Assembly (NCBI GenBank): GCA_050299335.1
Contig: JBNKVT010000002.1
Span: 1-64,000, forward strand
Direction of reading: 5' to 3'
DNA length: 64,000 bases
DNA from: JBNKVT01 sp050299335
GTDB taxonomy: Bacteria; Pseudomonadota; Alphaproteobacteria; Rhodobacterales; Rhodobacteraceae
In this document: piece by piece, positions 35,811 to 44,963 of the stretch
How the letters are laid out: every line of letters starts with the position of its first letter
Position numbering within the stretch: the first letter of the stretch is position 1
The notes under the pieces: generated by a model
Databases searched by the model: none
Told to the model about the DNA's origin: nothing
Seen by the model: the letters and a program-made list of their open reading frames with translations, nothing else
Position numbers and translations under genes: made by a program

Positions 35811-37253
35811 ATGGATGACCTCTGGTTCGAGCCGACGGAATGTCTCATCGCCGGGCACTGGAAGCCCGCGCGACGGACCCTGAGCGTCGAGGACCCTTCG
35901 ACCGGCACAAGGATTGCCGATATTGCACGATGCGATGCTCCCGATATCGACGCGGCGGTCACCGCGGCCCGCGCAGCCCTGGAGGGTGACTGGGGCCGGA
36001 TGACAGCTGCCGAGCGTGGCCGGGTTCTGGCGCGGATCGGCAGGCTGGTGGAAGGGCGGATCGACCAATTGGCCCTGATCGAGGCGCGCGATGTCGGCAA
36101 GCCGCTGACCCAGGCGCGGGCGGATGCAGTGGCGCTGGCGCGGTATATGGAATTCTATGGCGGGGCGGCGGACAAGGTCATGGGCGAGACCATTCCCTAT
36201 CTGGACGGCTACACGGTCTATACCTTGCGCGAACCCCATGGGGTGACCGGGCATATCATCCCCTGGAACTACCCGATGCAGATCATCGGCCGCTCGGTCG
36301 GGGCGGCCCTGGCGATGGGCAATGCCTGCGTGCTGAAACCGGCCGAGGAAGCCGCGCTGACTGCCCTGGCCTTCGCGCGGCTGGCCGAAGAGGCCGGGTT
36401 GCCTGCCGGAGCGCTGAACGTGGTGCCGGGGCTGGGCGAGGAGGCCGGGGCGGCGCTGGCGGGGCATCCCGGGGTGGACCATGTCTCTTTCACCGGCTCG
36501 GTGGCCACCGGGGCGCGGGTGCAGGCTACGGCTGGACGGAATGTGGTGCCCGTGACACTGGAACTGGGTGGCAAGTCGGCGCAGCTGGTCTTCGCCGATG
36601 CCGATCTGGAGACGGCGCTGCCGTTTCTGGTGGGCCCCGGCGTTCAGAATGCCGGGCAGACCTGTTCGGCGGCCGCGCGTATCCTGGTGGAAGAGGCAAT
36701 CTGGGACGAGGTCCAGGAGACGATGGCCGCCCGTTACAAGGCGATGCTTGTGGGGGCGGCGCTGGACGATCTCGATCTCGGACCGCTGATCTCGGCGAAG
36801 CAAAAACAGGTGGTCGCTGGATATCTGGGCCAGGTTCCGGCAGACCGGATCGTCGCCGAAGGACGGATTGCGGAGGGGGCGCCTGAGGGCGGGCATTACC
36901 AGGCGCCGGTGCTGATCGCCGGGATCGGGCCGGAGCATGTGCTGGCGCAGGAGGAAATCTTCGGCCCCGTACAGGTGCTGATCCCGTTCCGGGATGAAGC
37001 GGAGGCGATCCGGATCGCCAACGGAACCGGCTACGGACTGGTCGCCTCGGTCTGGAGCGCGGACGGAGGACGGCAGATGCGGCTGGCAAAGCGGCTCCGG
37101 GCCGGGCAGGTCTTCGTGAACAATTACGGCGCCGGTGGCGGCGTGGAGCTACCCTTCGGCGGGGTCGGGAAGTCGGGGCATGGAAGGGAAAAAGGGTTCG
37201 AGGCCCTCTACGGGTTCTCGGCGCTGAAAACGGTGGCGGTGCGGCACGGTTGA
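35811..37253 (+). CDS. NAD(P)+-dependent aldehyde dehydrogenase
   Basis: Encodes 480 residues, the full family length. The catalytic Cys is C285 (QNAGQTCSAAARILV), the general base Glu is E251 (LELGGKSAQLV) and the oxyanion Asn is N153 (PWNYPMQ); the C-terminal PFGGVGKSGHGREKG block is intact. It oxidises aldehydes to acids in the cytoplasm. The closest sub-type by eye is betaine/aminobutyraldehyde- or gamma-guanidino-type, but substrate is uncertain. It follows the DUF2332 gene by about 27 bases and may be co-expressed, or serve the nearby alcohol-oxidation or carbohydrate clusters. Confidence 0.95.
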   Translation: MDDLWFEPTECLIAGHWKPARRTLSVEDPSTGTRIADIARCDAPDIDAAVTAARAALEGDWGRMTAAERGRVLARIGRLVEGRIDQLALIEARDVGKPLTQARADAVALARYMEFYGGAADKVMGETIPYLDGYTVYTLREPHGVTGHIIPWNYPMQIIGRSVGAALAMGNACVLKPAEEAALTALAFARLAEEAGLPAGALNVVPGLGEEAGAALAGHPGVDHVSFTGSVATGARVQATAGRNVVPVTLELGGKSAQLVFADADLETALPFLVGPGVQNAGQTCSAAARILVEEAIWDEVQETMAARYKAMLVGAALDDLDLGPLISAKQKQVVAGYLGQVPADRIVAEGRIAEGAPEGGHYQAPVLIAGIGPEHVLAQEEIFGPVQVLIPFRDEAEAIRIANGTGYGLVASVWSADGGRQMRLAKRLRAGQVFVNNYGAGGGVELPFGGVGKSGHGREKGFEALYGFSALKTVAVRHG

Positions 37254-37315
37254 AGCGAGGCGCGGAGGACGCGGCGGGGTCGCGTGTTCCGCGGGAACAG
37301 GGTCCGGGGCAGACG

Positions 37316-38017
37316 TCAGGGGTCCAGTCTAGCCGCCGCGAGGATGGGGCCGTGATTGACAGACTGCACGATCACCGCGACCGGCCCAGCCACATTCTCG
37401 ACGCGGAGGGACTTGTCGGAATTTCCGTCCCAGGTCCCGAGGCGGATGACCGAACCGACGATATAGGAATAAAGCACCGTGCGCCCGGCATTCTCCCCCC
37501 GTTCGATCATTACTTCGGAATCGGGCTGGTAAGTGACCAGCAGGATGTCTGCCTCCGACACCGCAGCGCCATTGGGGTGGACGAGGACAGTCAGCCCGCC
37601 TCCGCTCCTTTCGACCTGCACGCGCGCGCTGGGGGTGGCGGACGCGTGGGCGCCGATGGCGGCGAGGATCATGTCCCGCTTGTGACCGACCACCGATTCC
37701 GCCCCCTGGACCACGAGCTCCGGCGTGAAGACGGTGCGGCGGTGGCCAGAATGGGCATAGGCTTTCTGGCGGCGGGTGAAGGCGGGCGAGGCGAAGTCGT
37801 CCTTCCAGCCGAGATAGTCCCAGTAATCGACATGGAACGCCATGGCGATGACATTCTCGCGGCGTCCGAACTCGGTCAGGAGCGCATCGGCTGGCGGGCA
37901 GGAGGAACAGCCCTGCGAGGTGAACAATTCGATCACCACCGGATTGGATTGGGCCATGGCGGCAGGTCCGTGGAACAGTGCGAAAAACGCGGCGCAAAGG
38001 ATGGTAGACAGACGCAT
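37316..38017 (-). CDS. DUF1223-family secreted thioredoxin-like protein
   Basis: Encodes 233 residues. A signal peptide (MRLSTILCAAFFALFHGPAAMAQ) is followed by the DUF1223 core VIELFTSQGCSSCPPADALL, whose CSSC motif is a thioredoxin-like active site, then AFHVDYWDYLGWKDDFASP and YTPELVVQG-like FTPELVVQGAESV. The family is common in Rhodobacterales. A periplasmic redox or disulphide role is inferred from the motif. It converges on the aldehyde dehydrogenase gene with about 60 bases between stops. Confidence 0.9.
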   Translation of the reverse strand: MRLSTILCAAFFALFHGPAAMAQSNPVVIELFTSQGCSSCPPADALLTEFGRRENVIAMAFHVDYWDYLGWKDDFASPAFTRRQKAYAHSGHRRTVFTPELVVQGAESVVGHKRDMILAAIGAHASATPSARVQVERSGGGLTVLVHPNGAAVSEADILLVTYQPDSEVMIERGENAGRTVLYSYIVGSVIRLGTWDGNSDKSLRVENVAGPVAVIVQSVNHGPILAAARLDP

Positions 38018-38409
38018 GAGGTTTCCTGATGGTTCGGGTCCTCAATAGGTCTTTCGCCGCCCTCGTGCCAGTCAAGCCTTTGCGAGCGGGATGTCATCAA
38101 GGCGCGATGGTGCAAAAGGGAAACGGCGCTATCAACACCCGGAGCGTTTTGCGCCTGAACGGAGTCACATATTCATTCAAACCCGCGAGGCGGCGATTGC
38201 ATCGCAAATGCGTCTCAAGGCTTGGAGTGAATTCGATCTGGCGCAAAATGCTCCAATCCAAGGACCAGATCCACATCGGCAGGCGTTTGAGAGCCCGTGG
38301 CGCCAGCCACGGCGACCGGGCCCAACGGGAGCCGAGCCCCTGAACGGGGGCGAGAGCGACGGGCGGGAGCCGACCTCTCGGGAAAAGCGATGGTGCCGGC
38401 GGAGCATGG
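38018..38409. other. Intergenic region, little recognised
   Basis: About 390 bases between the DUF1223 start and the carbohydrate island. Open frames here are short and lack ribosome sites. A small GTGGC/GCCAC palindrome near 38300 is the only structure. Confidence 0.35.
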
Positions 38410-38441
38410 GCCCCGGCCCGGGATTGGTGCCGGGCCGGGGC
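38410..38441 (-). terminator. Strong hairpin at the end of the carbohydrate array
   Basis: GCCCCGGCCCGG (38410-38421) is perfectly paired with CCGGGCCGGGGC (38430-38441), loop GATTGGTG, six bases beyond the stop of the last leftward gene. No T tract, but the 12-bp GC stem should end the array's transcript. Confidence 0.7.
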
Positions 38442-38447
38442 GGGGGG

Positions 38448-39620
38448 TCAGAGCTTGGTCCAGGCGGCGTTCTTGGACGAAGACCTGACGCAGGCGTCGA
38501 TGAACTTCATCCCCTCGATGCCGTCGTCGATCCCCGGGAACTGGACCCCGGCGGGCGGCTTGCCCTTTCCGGCGCGGGCAGCGCGAATGGCGGCGGCGGC
38601 CTCGGTGTAGATATTGGCGAAGCCCTCCAGGTAGCCTTCGGGATGACCGCCGGGAATGCGGGTGACGCGCTCCGCCGCCTTCCCTGCCCCTGCCCCGCCG
38701 CGGGTGATCAGTTGTTTCGGTTTCCCGAAAGGCGTGTACCAGAGGTAGTTGGGGTCGGCCTGCACCCATTCGATGCCGCCCTTGGTGCCGTAGACCCGCA
38801 GTTTCAGCCCGTTCTCGTGGCCCGGCGCCACCTGGGAGGCCCAGAGCATCCCCTTTGCCCCGCCCTTGAAGCGCAGCATGGCGTTGACATTGTCATCCAG
38901 CTTGCGGCCCTTGACGAAACTGTCGAGATCGCAGGACAGCGCCTCGAGTTCCAGGCCGGTGACGAAGCGGGCGAGGTTGTAGGCGTGCGTCCCGATATCG
39001 CCGACGCAGCCGCCCGCGCCGGAGCGTTTGGGGTCGGTGCGCCAGTCGGCCTGTTTCTGGCCGGTTTTCTCCAGCGGTTCGGTGAGCCAGTCCTGGGGGT
39101 ATTCCGCCTGCACGAGGCGGAGGTCGCCGAGTTGGCCTTTCTGCACCATCTCCTGCGCTTGCCGGATCATCGGATAGCCGGTGTAGTTGTGGGTGAGGAT
39201 GAAGAGCTTGCCGGAGGATTTCACCGCCTTCTCGATCTTCTTGCCGTCGGCTAGCGTCGAGGCCAAGGGCTTGTCGCAGATCACATGGATGCCCGCCTTG
39301 AGGAAGGCCACGGCAGGGCCTGCGTGGACGTGGTTGGGAGTGACGATGGCGACGGCCTCGATCCCGTCCTCGCGCTTGGCCTCGGCCTTGGCCATTTCTT
39401 CCCACGAGCCGTAGGCGCGGTCGGGGTCGATGCCGAGTTCCTTTGCCGAATCCTTCGATTTCTTTGCCGTGGACGAGAAAGCCCCCGCCACCAGATCATA
39501 GTTCCCGTCGATGCGGGCGGCGATGCGGTGGACGGCGCCGATAAAGGCTCCCTGCCCGCCGCCGACCATGCCGAGACGGATGGGGGCTGACTTTGCGTCG
39601 GCTCTGCCTTGGATTGCCAT
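38448..39620 (-). CDS. Gfo/Idh/MocA-family NAD(P)-dependent oxidoreductase
   Basis: Encodes 390 residues. The Rossmann motif is LGMVGGGQGAFIGAVHR near residue 17. The DKPLA-type catalytic motif appears as VICDKPLASTLADGK, and the C-terminal substrate domain contains GGCVGDIGTHAYNLARF, whose D and H are the usual catalytic pair. Such enzymes oxidise or epimerise sugars and inositols. The sequence DLVAGAFSSTAKKSKDSA is common in inositol/scyllo-inosose-type members. It is the last gene of the array, following the TIM-barrel gene after a palindrome-rich gap of 259 bases. Confidence 0.93.
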   Translation of the reverse strand: MAIQGRADAKSAPIRLGMVGGGQGAFIGAVHRIAARIDGNYDLVAGAFSSTAKKSKDSAKELGIDPDRAYGSWEEMAKAEAKREDGIEAVAIVTPNHVHAGPAVAFLKAGIHVICDKPLASTLADGKKIEKAVKSSGKLFILTHNYTGYPMIRQAQEMVQKGQLGDLRLVQAEYPQDWLTEPLEKTGQKQADWRTDPKRSGAGGCVGDIGTHAYNLARFVTGLELEALSCDLDSFVKGRKLDDNVNAMLRFKGGAKGMLWASQVAPGHENGLKLRVYGTKGGIEWVQADPNYLWYTPFGKPKQLITRGGAGAGKAAERVTRIPGGHPEGYLEGFANIYTEAAAAIRAARAGKGKPPAGVQFPGIDDGIEGMKFIDACVRSSSKNAAWTKL

Positions 39621-39736
39621 ATTTTGTTCCTCCCTTTGGGCGATGGTGCGGATGTCTGCGGCGACTTCCGGTGCCAGCTTTACGATTGATCAGATTTCGT
39701 TGTTTCCCATTCCGTGCTCTTGGCTACCTCCGGCCA

Positions 39737-39822
39737 CCCCTCTCCCCCAACCCCTGTCCCAGAGGGAGAGGGGAGGCGCGTCGCGGCGAGGTCGGGATTC
39801 CCCCCTCCCGCTGGGAGGGGGG
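39737..39822. repeat. Two adjacent C/G-rich hairpins
   Basis: CCCCTCTCCC (39737-39746) pairs with GGGAGAGGGG (39764-39773). CCCCCCTCCC (39800-39809) pairs perfectly with GGGAGGGGGG (39813-39822), loop GCT. They lie between two genes of the same array and could reduce downstream expression. CCCTCTCCC-type repeats recur in many bacterial genomes. Confidence 0.7.
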
Positions 39823-39879
39823 TCAGGGGGGAGGTTTGGCCTGAGGTCCAGAACTGATGCCATCCGAAGCCAGTCTCCC

Positions 39880-40935
39880 TCAGATCCCCATCATCCGGCG
39901 CAGCTGGTCGCGGTCGGTCTCGCCACCGGCGAAGTCGTCGAAGGCCTTGGTGGTGACCTCGATGATGTGCTCGGTGATGAAGGGCGCGCCCTCTGCCGCG
40001 CCCTGTTCCGGTGATTTCAGGCAGCATTCCCATTCCAGCACCGCCCAGCGGTCGTAATTGTACTGCGCCAGTTTCGAGAAGATGCCCTTGAAATCCACCT
40101 GCCCGTCGCCGAGCGAGCGGAAGCGCCCTGCCCTTTCGGTCCAGCCGGCATAGCCGGAATAGACGCCCTGACGGCCCGTGGGGTTAAACTCGGCGTCCTT
40201 GACGTGATAGGCCGAGATGCGTTCGTGATAGATGTCGATGAAGGCGAGATAGTCGAGCTGTTGCAGCACGAAATGGCTGGGATCGTAGTTGATCATGGCG
40301 CGCCTGTGGCCGCCGACGGCGTCGAGGAACATCTCGAAGGTGGTGCCGTCGAACACATCCTCGCCAGGGTGGATTTCGTAACCGACATCGCAGCCCGCAT
40401 CCTCGTAGGCGTCGAGGATGGGTTTCCAGCGGCGGCCCAGTTCGGCGAAGGCCTCCTCGATCAATCCGGGCGGGCGCTGCGGCCATGGGTAGAGGTAAGG
40501 AAACGCCAGCGAGCCGGTGAAGGACACCGACCCGGATAGGCCGAGATGCTTCGACGCCTTGGCCGTCTTCAGCATCTGGTCCACCGCCCATGCCTGACGG
40601 GCTTTCGGGTTGCCATGCACCGAAGCCGGTGCAAAGGCGTCGAATTGTTCGTCATAGGCCGGGTTGACCGCGACCAACTGGCCCTGCAGATGGGTCGACA
40701 ATTCGGTGATCGTCAGCCCGTGATCGGCGCAGATGCCCTTGACCTCGTCGCAATAGGTCTGGCTGTCGGCGGCCTTGTCGAGATCGAAGAGCCGCCCGTC
40801 CCATGTCGGGATCTGCACGCCCTTGTAGCCCAACCCGGCCATGTACTCGGTAATCGCCGGCAGGCTGTTATAAGGCGCTTCGTCGCCCGCGAACTGCGCG
40901 AGAAAAATCGCCGGGCCCTTGATATTCGTTGCCAT
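39880..40935 (-). CDS. TIM-barrel sugar phosphate isomerase/epimerase
   Basis: Encodes 351 residues, on the long side. Xylose-isomerase-like (AP_endonuc_2) TIM barrel with metal-ligand strands seen in DVGYEIHPGEDVFDG, RAMINYDPSHFVLQ, HERISAYHVKDAEFN and the final WAVLEWECCLKSP. Enzymes of this fold isomerise or epimerise sugar acids and polyols. Position between GH43 and Gfo/Idh genes suggests processing of a sugar released by the xylosidase, but the reaction cannot be read from sequence. It starts 21 bases after the GH43 stop. Confidence 0.92.
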   Translation of the reverse strand: MATNIKGPAIFLAQFAGDEAPYNSLPAITEYMAGLGYKGVQIPTWDGRLFDLDKAADSQTYCDEVKGICADHGLTITELSTHLQGQLVAVNPAYDEQFDAFAPASVHGNPKARQAWAVDQMLKTAKASKHLGLSGSVSFTGSLAFPYLYPWPQRPPGLIEEAFAELGRRWKPILDAYEDAGCDVGYEIHPGEDVFDGTTFEMFLDAVGGHRRAMINYDPSHFVLQQLDYLAFIDIYHERISAYHVKDAEFNPTGRQGVYSGYAGWTERAGRFRSLGDGQVDFKGIFSKLAQYNYDRWAVLEWECCLKSPEQGAAEGAPFITEHIIEVTTKAFDDFAGGETDRDQLRRMMGI

Positions 40936-40956
40936 GTCTTCCCTCCCTTGACCCGC

Positions 40957-42558
40957 TTATTGCGGGATGTAGTTGAAATAGTCGAAATCCGCCGGCTGGC
41001 CGCGTCCCGAGGTGTCGAAAGCCGCCATGCCGACGAAACCGCCCGTGAACGAGGCGTGTTCGCCGCGGCCAGCCTCGTCCGAGACGATGCTGGCGTCAAG
41101 TTCCGGCCCGATGGCGATCCATTCATTGCCGGTGCGGTAGAAGAACTGCATCCGCTCGTTCTCGACATCGGCGGCGAAGTCGATGGGGCCTTCGGGGATG
41201 GCGACCGGTTGGTCCATCGGGAAGGTGAGCTTGGAGTTCTCCCATTCGCCCTCGCAGGACAGGATCGACAGTGATCGTCCAACACCCGGATTGTCGGACA
41301 GCGCGAGGTAGTGGAACTTGTCGCGGTTGTAGTAGGAGACGAGACCGGCGGAGTGCTGGTAGGTTTCGGGGGTGAAGGATGAAAGCCGCGTCTCGATGCG
41401 GTACTTGAAATGCTCGATCCGACGCGCCACCAGTGCCTGTTCGAACCACGAGCCGATGCTCTCGCGCCCGAAGAGGCGGAGGGCGGTACCGGTCATCTGG
41501 AAGATGCGGTCGGGGTACGGGGTGCGGAGCCACTGGAAGTCGGGCGGCAGGGTGTCGCCGGTGAAGACGGCTTCGACCGGGCGCGGCGGGTTGGGTTCGG
41601 GCGCACCTGCGGGGGCTTCGACCATCAGGGCCGGAACCATGCCACCATGAGCGAGCCTCAGCCAGCCATCCGCCCCCCAGACGCATTTCTGCAGGCCGGT
41701 TTCGCGGCCGAGGACGCAGGCTTTCACCCCGGGCAGAGGGCGGCCGCAGAGATGGGTGTGGTAGACTTCGCCCGAAGGGGTCTCGACATATTGCCCGTGG
41801 CCGGCCCGTTGCAGCGGGGCGTCGGGGGCGTCCTTGGAGGTCATCAGGAACCAGTCGGGATGAAGCTCGTAAGGCCCCCAGATATCGGTGGCGCGCGCCA
41901 TGGTGACGGCGTGGTTGTAGCCGGTGCCGCCCTCGGCGGTGGTCATGTAGTAAAAGCCGTTCTTCTTGAACACATGCGGGCCTTCGACCAGACCGTGCGG
42001 GGAACCAGGAAAAACGTTCCGGATCTCGCCGATCAGTTTCTGCGTCTTCAGGTCCCATTCCTGCATCAGGATACCGTCGAAGGCGTGGTGCTTGGGCTTG
42101 CCGCCGACGCTGTCGGTGGTGTGCTTCCACTGCATGTTCATGAAATACTTGCGCCCGTCCTCGTCATGGAAGAGCGAGGGATCGAAGCCCGAGGAATTGA
42201 CATAGATGCGCTCGGACCAGTCGCCGTCGATGGTGGGGCTGGTGACGATGTAGTTGTGGGCGTCCTTGAAGTTGCCCTGCAGGCGCTTCACGTCGGTATA
42301 GACCAGCCAGAAGAGGCCGTCTGCGTAGGACAGGCACGGCGCCCAGATGCCGCAGCTGTCGGGATTGCCGCGCATGTCGAGCTGGTCGGGTCGGTTGAGG
42401 GGGCGCGCGACCAGGGTCCAGTTCACCAGGTCGCGGGAATGGTGAATCTGGACGCCGGGGAACCACTCGAAGGTGGAGGTGGCGATGTAATAGTCCTCGC
42501 CCACCCGGCAGATCGACGGGTCGGGGTTGAAGCCGGGGAGGATCGGATTCCGGATCAT
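40957..42558 (-). CDS. GH43 beta-xylosidase-type glycoside hydrolase
   Basis: Encodes 533 residues without a signal peptide, so cytoplasmic. The five-bladed propeller domain has the catalytic base D13 (LPGFNPDPSI), pKa-modulating D126 (NSSGFDPSLF) and acid E192 (GLVEGPHVF). The C-terminal beta-sandwich of GH43 beta-xylosidases is present (HSAGLVSYYNRDKFHYLAL, PIDFAADVENERMQFFYR). Expected to release xylose from short xylo-oligosaccharides; arabinofuranosidase activity is possible. Start at 42558 is an ATGA overlap with the aldo/keto reductase gene and gives the typical MIRNPILPGF opening. Confidence 0.95.
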   Translation of the reverse strand: MIRNPILPGFNPDPSICRVGEDYYIATSTFEWFPGVQIHHSRDLVNWTLVARPLNRPDQLDMRGNPDSCGIWAPCLSYADGLFWLVYTDVKRLQGNFKDAHNYIVTSPTIDGDWSERIYVNSSGFDPSLFHDEDGRKYFMNMQWKHTTDSVGGKPKHHAFDGILMQEWDLKTQKLIGEIRNVFPGSPHGLVEGPHVFKKNGFYYMTTAEGGTGYNHAVTMARATDIWGPYELHPDWFLMTSKDAPDAPLQRAGHGQYVETPSGEVYHTHLCGRPLPGVKACVLGRETGLQKCVWGADGWLRLAHGGMVPALMVEAPAGAPEPNPPRPVEAVFTGDTLPPDFQWLRTPYPDRIFQMTGTALRLFGRESIGSWFEQALVARRIEHFKYRIETRLSSFTPETYQHSAGLVSYYNRDKFHYLALSDNPGVGRSLSILSCEGEWENSKLTFPMDQPVAIPEGPIDFAADVENERMQFFYRTGNEWIAIGPELDASIVSDEAGRGEHASFTGGFVGMAAFDTSGRGQPADFDYFNYIPQ

Positions 42559-43571
42559 GCTGCCCATGCCTTGAATTGATCTTCGTCAGCGAGCCGGTCG
42601 ATGGCGGCCAGCTCGTCGGCGGAGAAGTCGAGATTGGAGATGGCCCCGGCGCAGTCCTCGACCTGGGACGGCCGGGAGGCGCCGATGAGGGCCGAGGTGA
42701 TGCCGCCTTCGCGGAGGACCCAGGCCAGCGCCATCTGGGCCAGCGTCTGGCCGCGGGCCTCGGCGATGGCGTTGAGCTCCTTGAGGGCCGCCTGGGATTT
42801 CTCGTTGACCATCTTCGGGTTGAAAAACCCGGGCCGCGACCCCCGGCTGCCCTCCGGGATGCCGCCGAGATAGCGGGTGGTCAAAAGGCCCTGCGCCAAC
42901 GGCGAGAAGGCGATGGACCCGATGCCAAGCTCGGCCAGGGTGTCCTTCAGCCCGTCGTGCTCGACCCAGCGGTTGACCATGGAATAGGAGGGCTGGTGGA
43001 TCAGGCAAGGGGTGCCGAGATCGTCGAGGATCTCGACGGCACGGCGGGTCTGCTCGGATGTGTAGGACGAAATCCCGACATAGAGCGCCCGGCCCGAACG
43101 CACGATATGGTCGAGCGCCCCCATGGTCTCTTCCAGCGGCGTGTCTGGGTCGAAACGGTGCGAATAGAAGATGTCGAAATAATCCAGCCCGCAGCGCTTC
43201 AGGCTCTGGTCGCAGGAGGCGACGAGGTATTTGCGGCTGCCCCACTCGCCGTAAGGCCCATCCCACATCCTGTATCCTGCCTTGGACGAAATGATCATCT
43301 CGTCCCGCAGCCCGGCGAAATCCTCCTTCAGGATCGACCCGAAGGCATGTTCCGCCGACCCCGGCGGCGGCCCGTAATTATTCGCCAGATCGAAATGGGT
43401 AATCCCGAGATCAAACGCCGTCCGGCAGATCGCCCGCTTGGTGTCATGGGGCGTGTCGCCGCCGAAATTGTGCCACAGGCCCAGCGACACCGCCGGCAGG
43501 TTCAGCCCCGACCGCCCGACCCGGCGGTAGACCATGTTCTCGTAACGGTTCTTGTCTGGTGTGTAGGCCAT
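42555..43571 (-). CDS. Aldo/keto reductase (YghZ-like)
   Basis: Encodes 338 residues. The NADPH-dependent (beta/alpha)8 fold shows GITHFDLANNYGPPPGSAE (catalytic Asp and Tyr), EMIISSKAGYRMWDG (Lys), and YFDIFYSHRFDPDTP (His). The C-terminal coenzyme part has ALIGASRPSQVEDCAGA. The form is close to YghZ/MgrA-type L-glyceraldehyde-3-phosphate reductases. It could reduce aldehyde by-products or a sugar. The ATG at 43571 has GAGGGAGACG directly upstream. A 240-base gap with repeats separates it from the preceding gene, so it may have its own promoter. Confidence 0.93.
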   Translation of the reverse strand: MAYTPDKNRYENMVYRRVGRSGLNLPAVSLGLWHNFGGDTPHDTKRAICRTAFDLGITHFDLANNYGPPPGSAEHAFGSILKEDFAGLRDEMIISSKAGYRMWDGPYGEWGSRKYLVASCDQSLKRCGLDYFDIFYSHRFDPDTPLEETMGALDHIVRSGRALYVGISSYTSEQTRRAVEILDDLGTPCLIHQPSYSMVNRWVEHDGLKDTLAELGIGSIAFSPLAQGLLTTRYLGGIPEGSRGSRPGFFNPKMVNEKSQAALKELNAIAEARGQTLAQMALAWVLREGGITSALIGASRPSQVEDCAGAISNLDFSADELAAIDRLADEDQFKAWAA

Positions 43572-43691
43572 CGTCTCCCTCGTGCCGTCTGTCGCGGCGT
43601 TCAAACGCATACAGTCAAATTCCGGCGTCCGGTGCAAGCCCGGTCCCGTTCAAAGCGCGCTTCGCACGCAGGTTTCGCCCACCGGGCGAGA

Positions 43692-43805
43692 GTATCTGGA
43701 AGAAGGAGAATCCGTAAAAACCCCTTCGCCTTCTCCTTCTTCCAAATACCTCGGGGGGTGCGGGGGGCGGAGCCCCCCGCGAGTCGCCCCGCGCCAGCGG
43801 GGCGA
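43692..43805. repeat. Second copy of the paired GGTATTT repeat with GC hairpins
   Basis: GTATCTGGAAGAAGGAGAA (43692-43710) is matched in reverse by 43731-43749 with one mismatch. Next come GCGGGGGGC/GCCCCCCGC (43760-43780, loop GGA) and TCGCCCCGC/GCGGGGCGA (43784-43805, loop GCCA). Same core and same layout as the block at 25009-25260. It sits seven bases past the stop of the second Gfo/Idh gene, where it would act as a terminator or attenuator inside the array. Confidence 0.82.
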
Positions 43806-43811
43806 AAAACC

Positions 43812-44948
43812 TCACTTCAAGAGCGCCGCCGCCTCTTCCGGTCCCAGAAATGCCGGCTGCTCGCAGATCGTCGACAAGGTCACGAATTCCCCCGTCTCCC
43901 CCGATTTCAGGATCGAGGTCATCACGTCCACCCCGTGCAGCGCCCGGTCCAGAGAACAGCGGTGATCGCGCCCCTCGATGATCGCCACCGCCATGTCCGC
44001 CAGTCCCGCCGTGCGGTAGTTCGCCGCCATCGACCCGTCCTTGCGCTCGACATTGGGACGCCCGAACGGATGATCCCATGCCTCGGCGGTCCTGATCTCG
44101 CCGTCAGTCCCGGCGATCTCGACATCGCCACCAAAGAAATTCGGGTCCGGTACGAACAGCGAGCCCTCGGTGCCGTAAAGCTCCATATTGGCGTGGCGGT
44201 GTTTCCAGACGTCCCAGCTGGCCAGCAGCGTTACCGTGGCACCATTGTGGAATTCCAGGAGCGAATGGATGTTGGTGGGCGTGTCGACCGGGATTTCCTG
44301 GCCTTCCAATGGGCCCGAGCCGATAGTGCGGGTCGGCGTTGCCGCAGTGGCCAGGGCCGCCACCCGCTTTACCGGGCCGATGAGGTTGATGAGGTTCATC
44401 ACGTAGTAGGGCCCGATATCCAGCACCGGCCCGCCGCCGGGCTGGAAGAAGAAGCCCGGGTTCGGGTGCCAGCTTTCCATGCCATGGGACATCACACAGG
44501 CCACGCCGCCGGTGATCGAACCGATCGCACCGTCGTCGATCAGCTTCCGCGCCAGCTGGTGCGAGCCGCCCATGAACGTGTCCGGAGCCGAGCCCACACG
44601 CAGGTTCTTTTCCTGCGAGATCCGGCGCAGGTCTTCGCCCTCTTCAAGGGTCAGGACCAGCGGTTTCTCGGAATAGGCATGTTTGCCCGCCTCAAGAATC
44701 CGCTTGGTGATAGCGTAATGCACATCCGGAATCGTCAGGTTGATCACCATGTCGATGGCGTCATTCGCCAGCAACTCGTCCACAGTCTGAGCCGTAACCG
44801 AAAACTTCTCGGCCTGCGCCTTCGCCGCGTCCATGTTGATATCCGCCACCGCGCGGATCTCGAGCCCCTTGAACAGCGGCCCGAGGTTCAGATAGGCCGT
44901 GGAGATGTTCCCACAGCCGATGATGCCGACGCCTAGATTCTCTGCCAT
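43812..44948 (-). CDS. Gfo/Idh/MocA-family oxidoreductase
   Basis: Encodes 378 residues. The Rossmann N-terminus is VGIIGCGNISTAYL; the catalytic EKP block is AYSEKPLVLTLEEGEDL; the substrate domain has GGGPVLDIGPYYVMNL. The SHG stretch and HGVDVMTSIL end fit sugar or sugar-acid dehydrogenases. It is co-directional with the TIM-barrel isomerase (15 bases away), a frequent pairing for 3-keto-sugar or glucoside-type metabolism. ATG 44948 is favoured over 44960 because it gives the usual MAENLGVG opening. Confidence 0.93.
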   Translation of the reverse strand: MAENLGVGIIGCGNISTAYLNLGPLFKGLEIRAVADINMDAAKAQAEKFSVTAQTVDELLANDAIDMVINLTIPDVHYAITKRILEAGKHAYSEKPLVLTLEEGEDLRRISQEKNLRVGSAPDTFMGGSHQLARKLIDDGAIGSITGGVACVMSHGMESWHPNPGFFFQPGGGPVLDIGPYYVMNLINLIGPVKRVAALATAATPTRTIGSGPLEGQEIPVDTPTNIHSLLEFHNGATVTLLASWDVWKHRHANMELYGTEGSLFVPDPNFFGGDVEIAGTDGEIRTAEAWDHPFGRPNVERKDGSMAANYRTAGLADMAVAIIEGRDHRCSLDRALHGVDVMTSILKSGETGEFVTLSTICEQPAFLGPEEAAALLK

Positions 44949-44963
44949 GTTGCCTCTCAATTC

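Noticed and set aside
43597..43608. GCGTTCAAACGC as a third LacI operator before the aldo/keto reductase
   Set aside because: The half-sites point outward with a different centre from the AACGTT sites; similarity is weak.
43582..43965. Plus-strand open frame across the repeat block
   Set aside because: The frame only reads through the palindromic repeat and the end of the oxidoreductase gene; the resulting Ser/Pro/Gly string recurs wherever the repeat does.
42576..44936. A 786-codon plus-strand open frame across the aldo/keto reductase, repeat and oxidoreductase genes
   Set aside because: It runs antisense to two well-supported enzymes and has low-complexity, biased composition. Long antisense frames are expected in GC-rich DNA.
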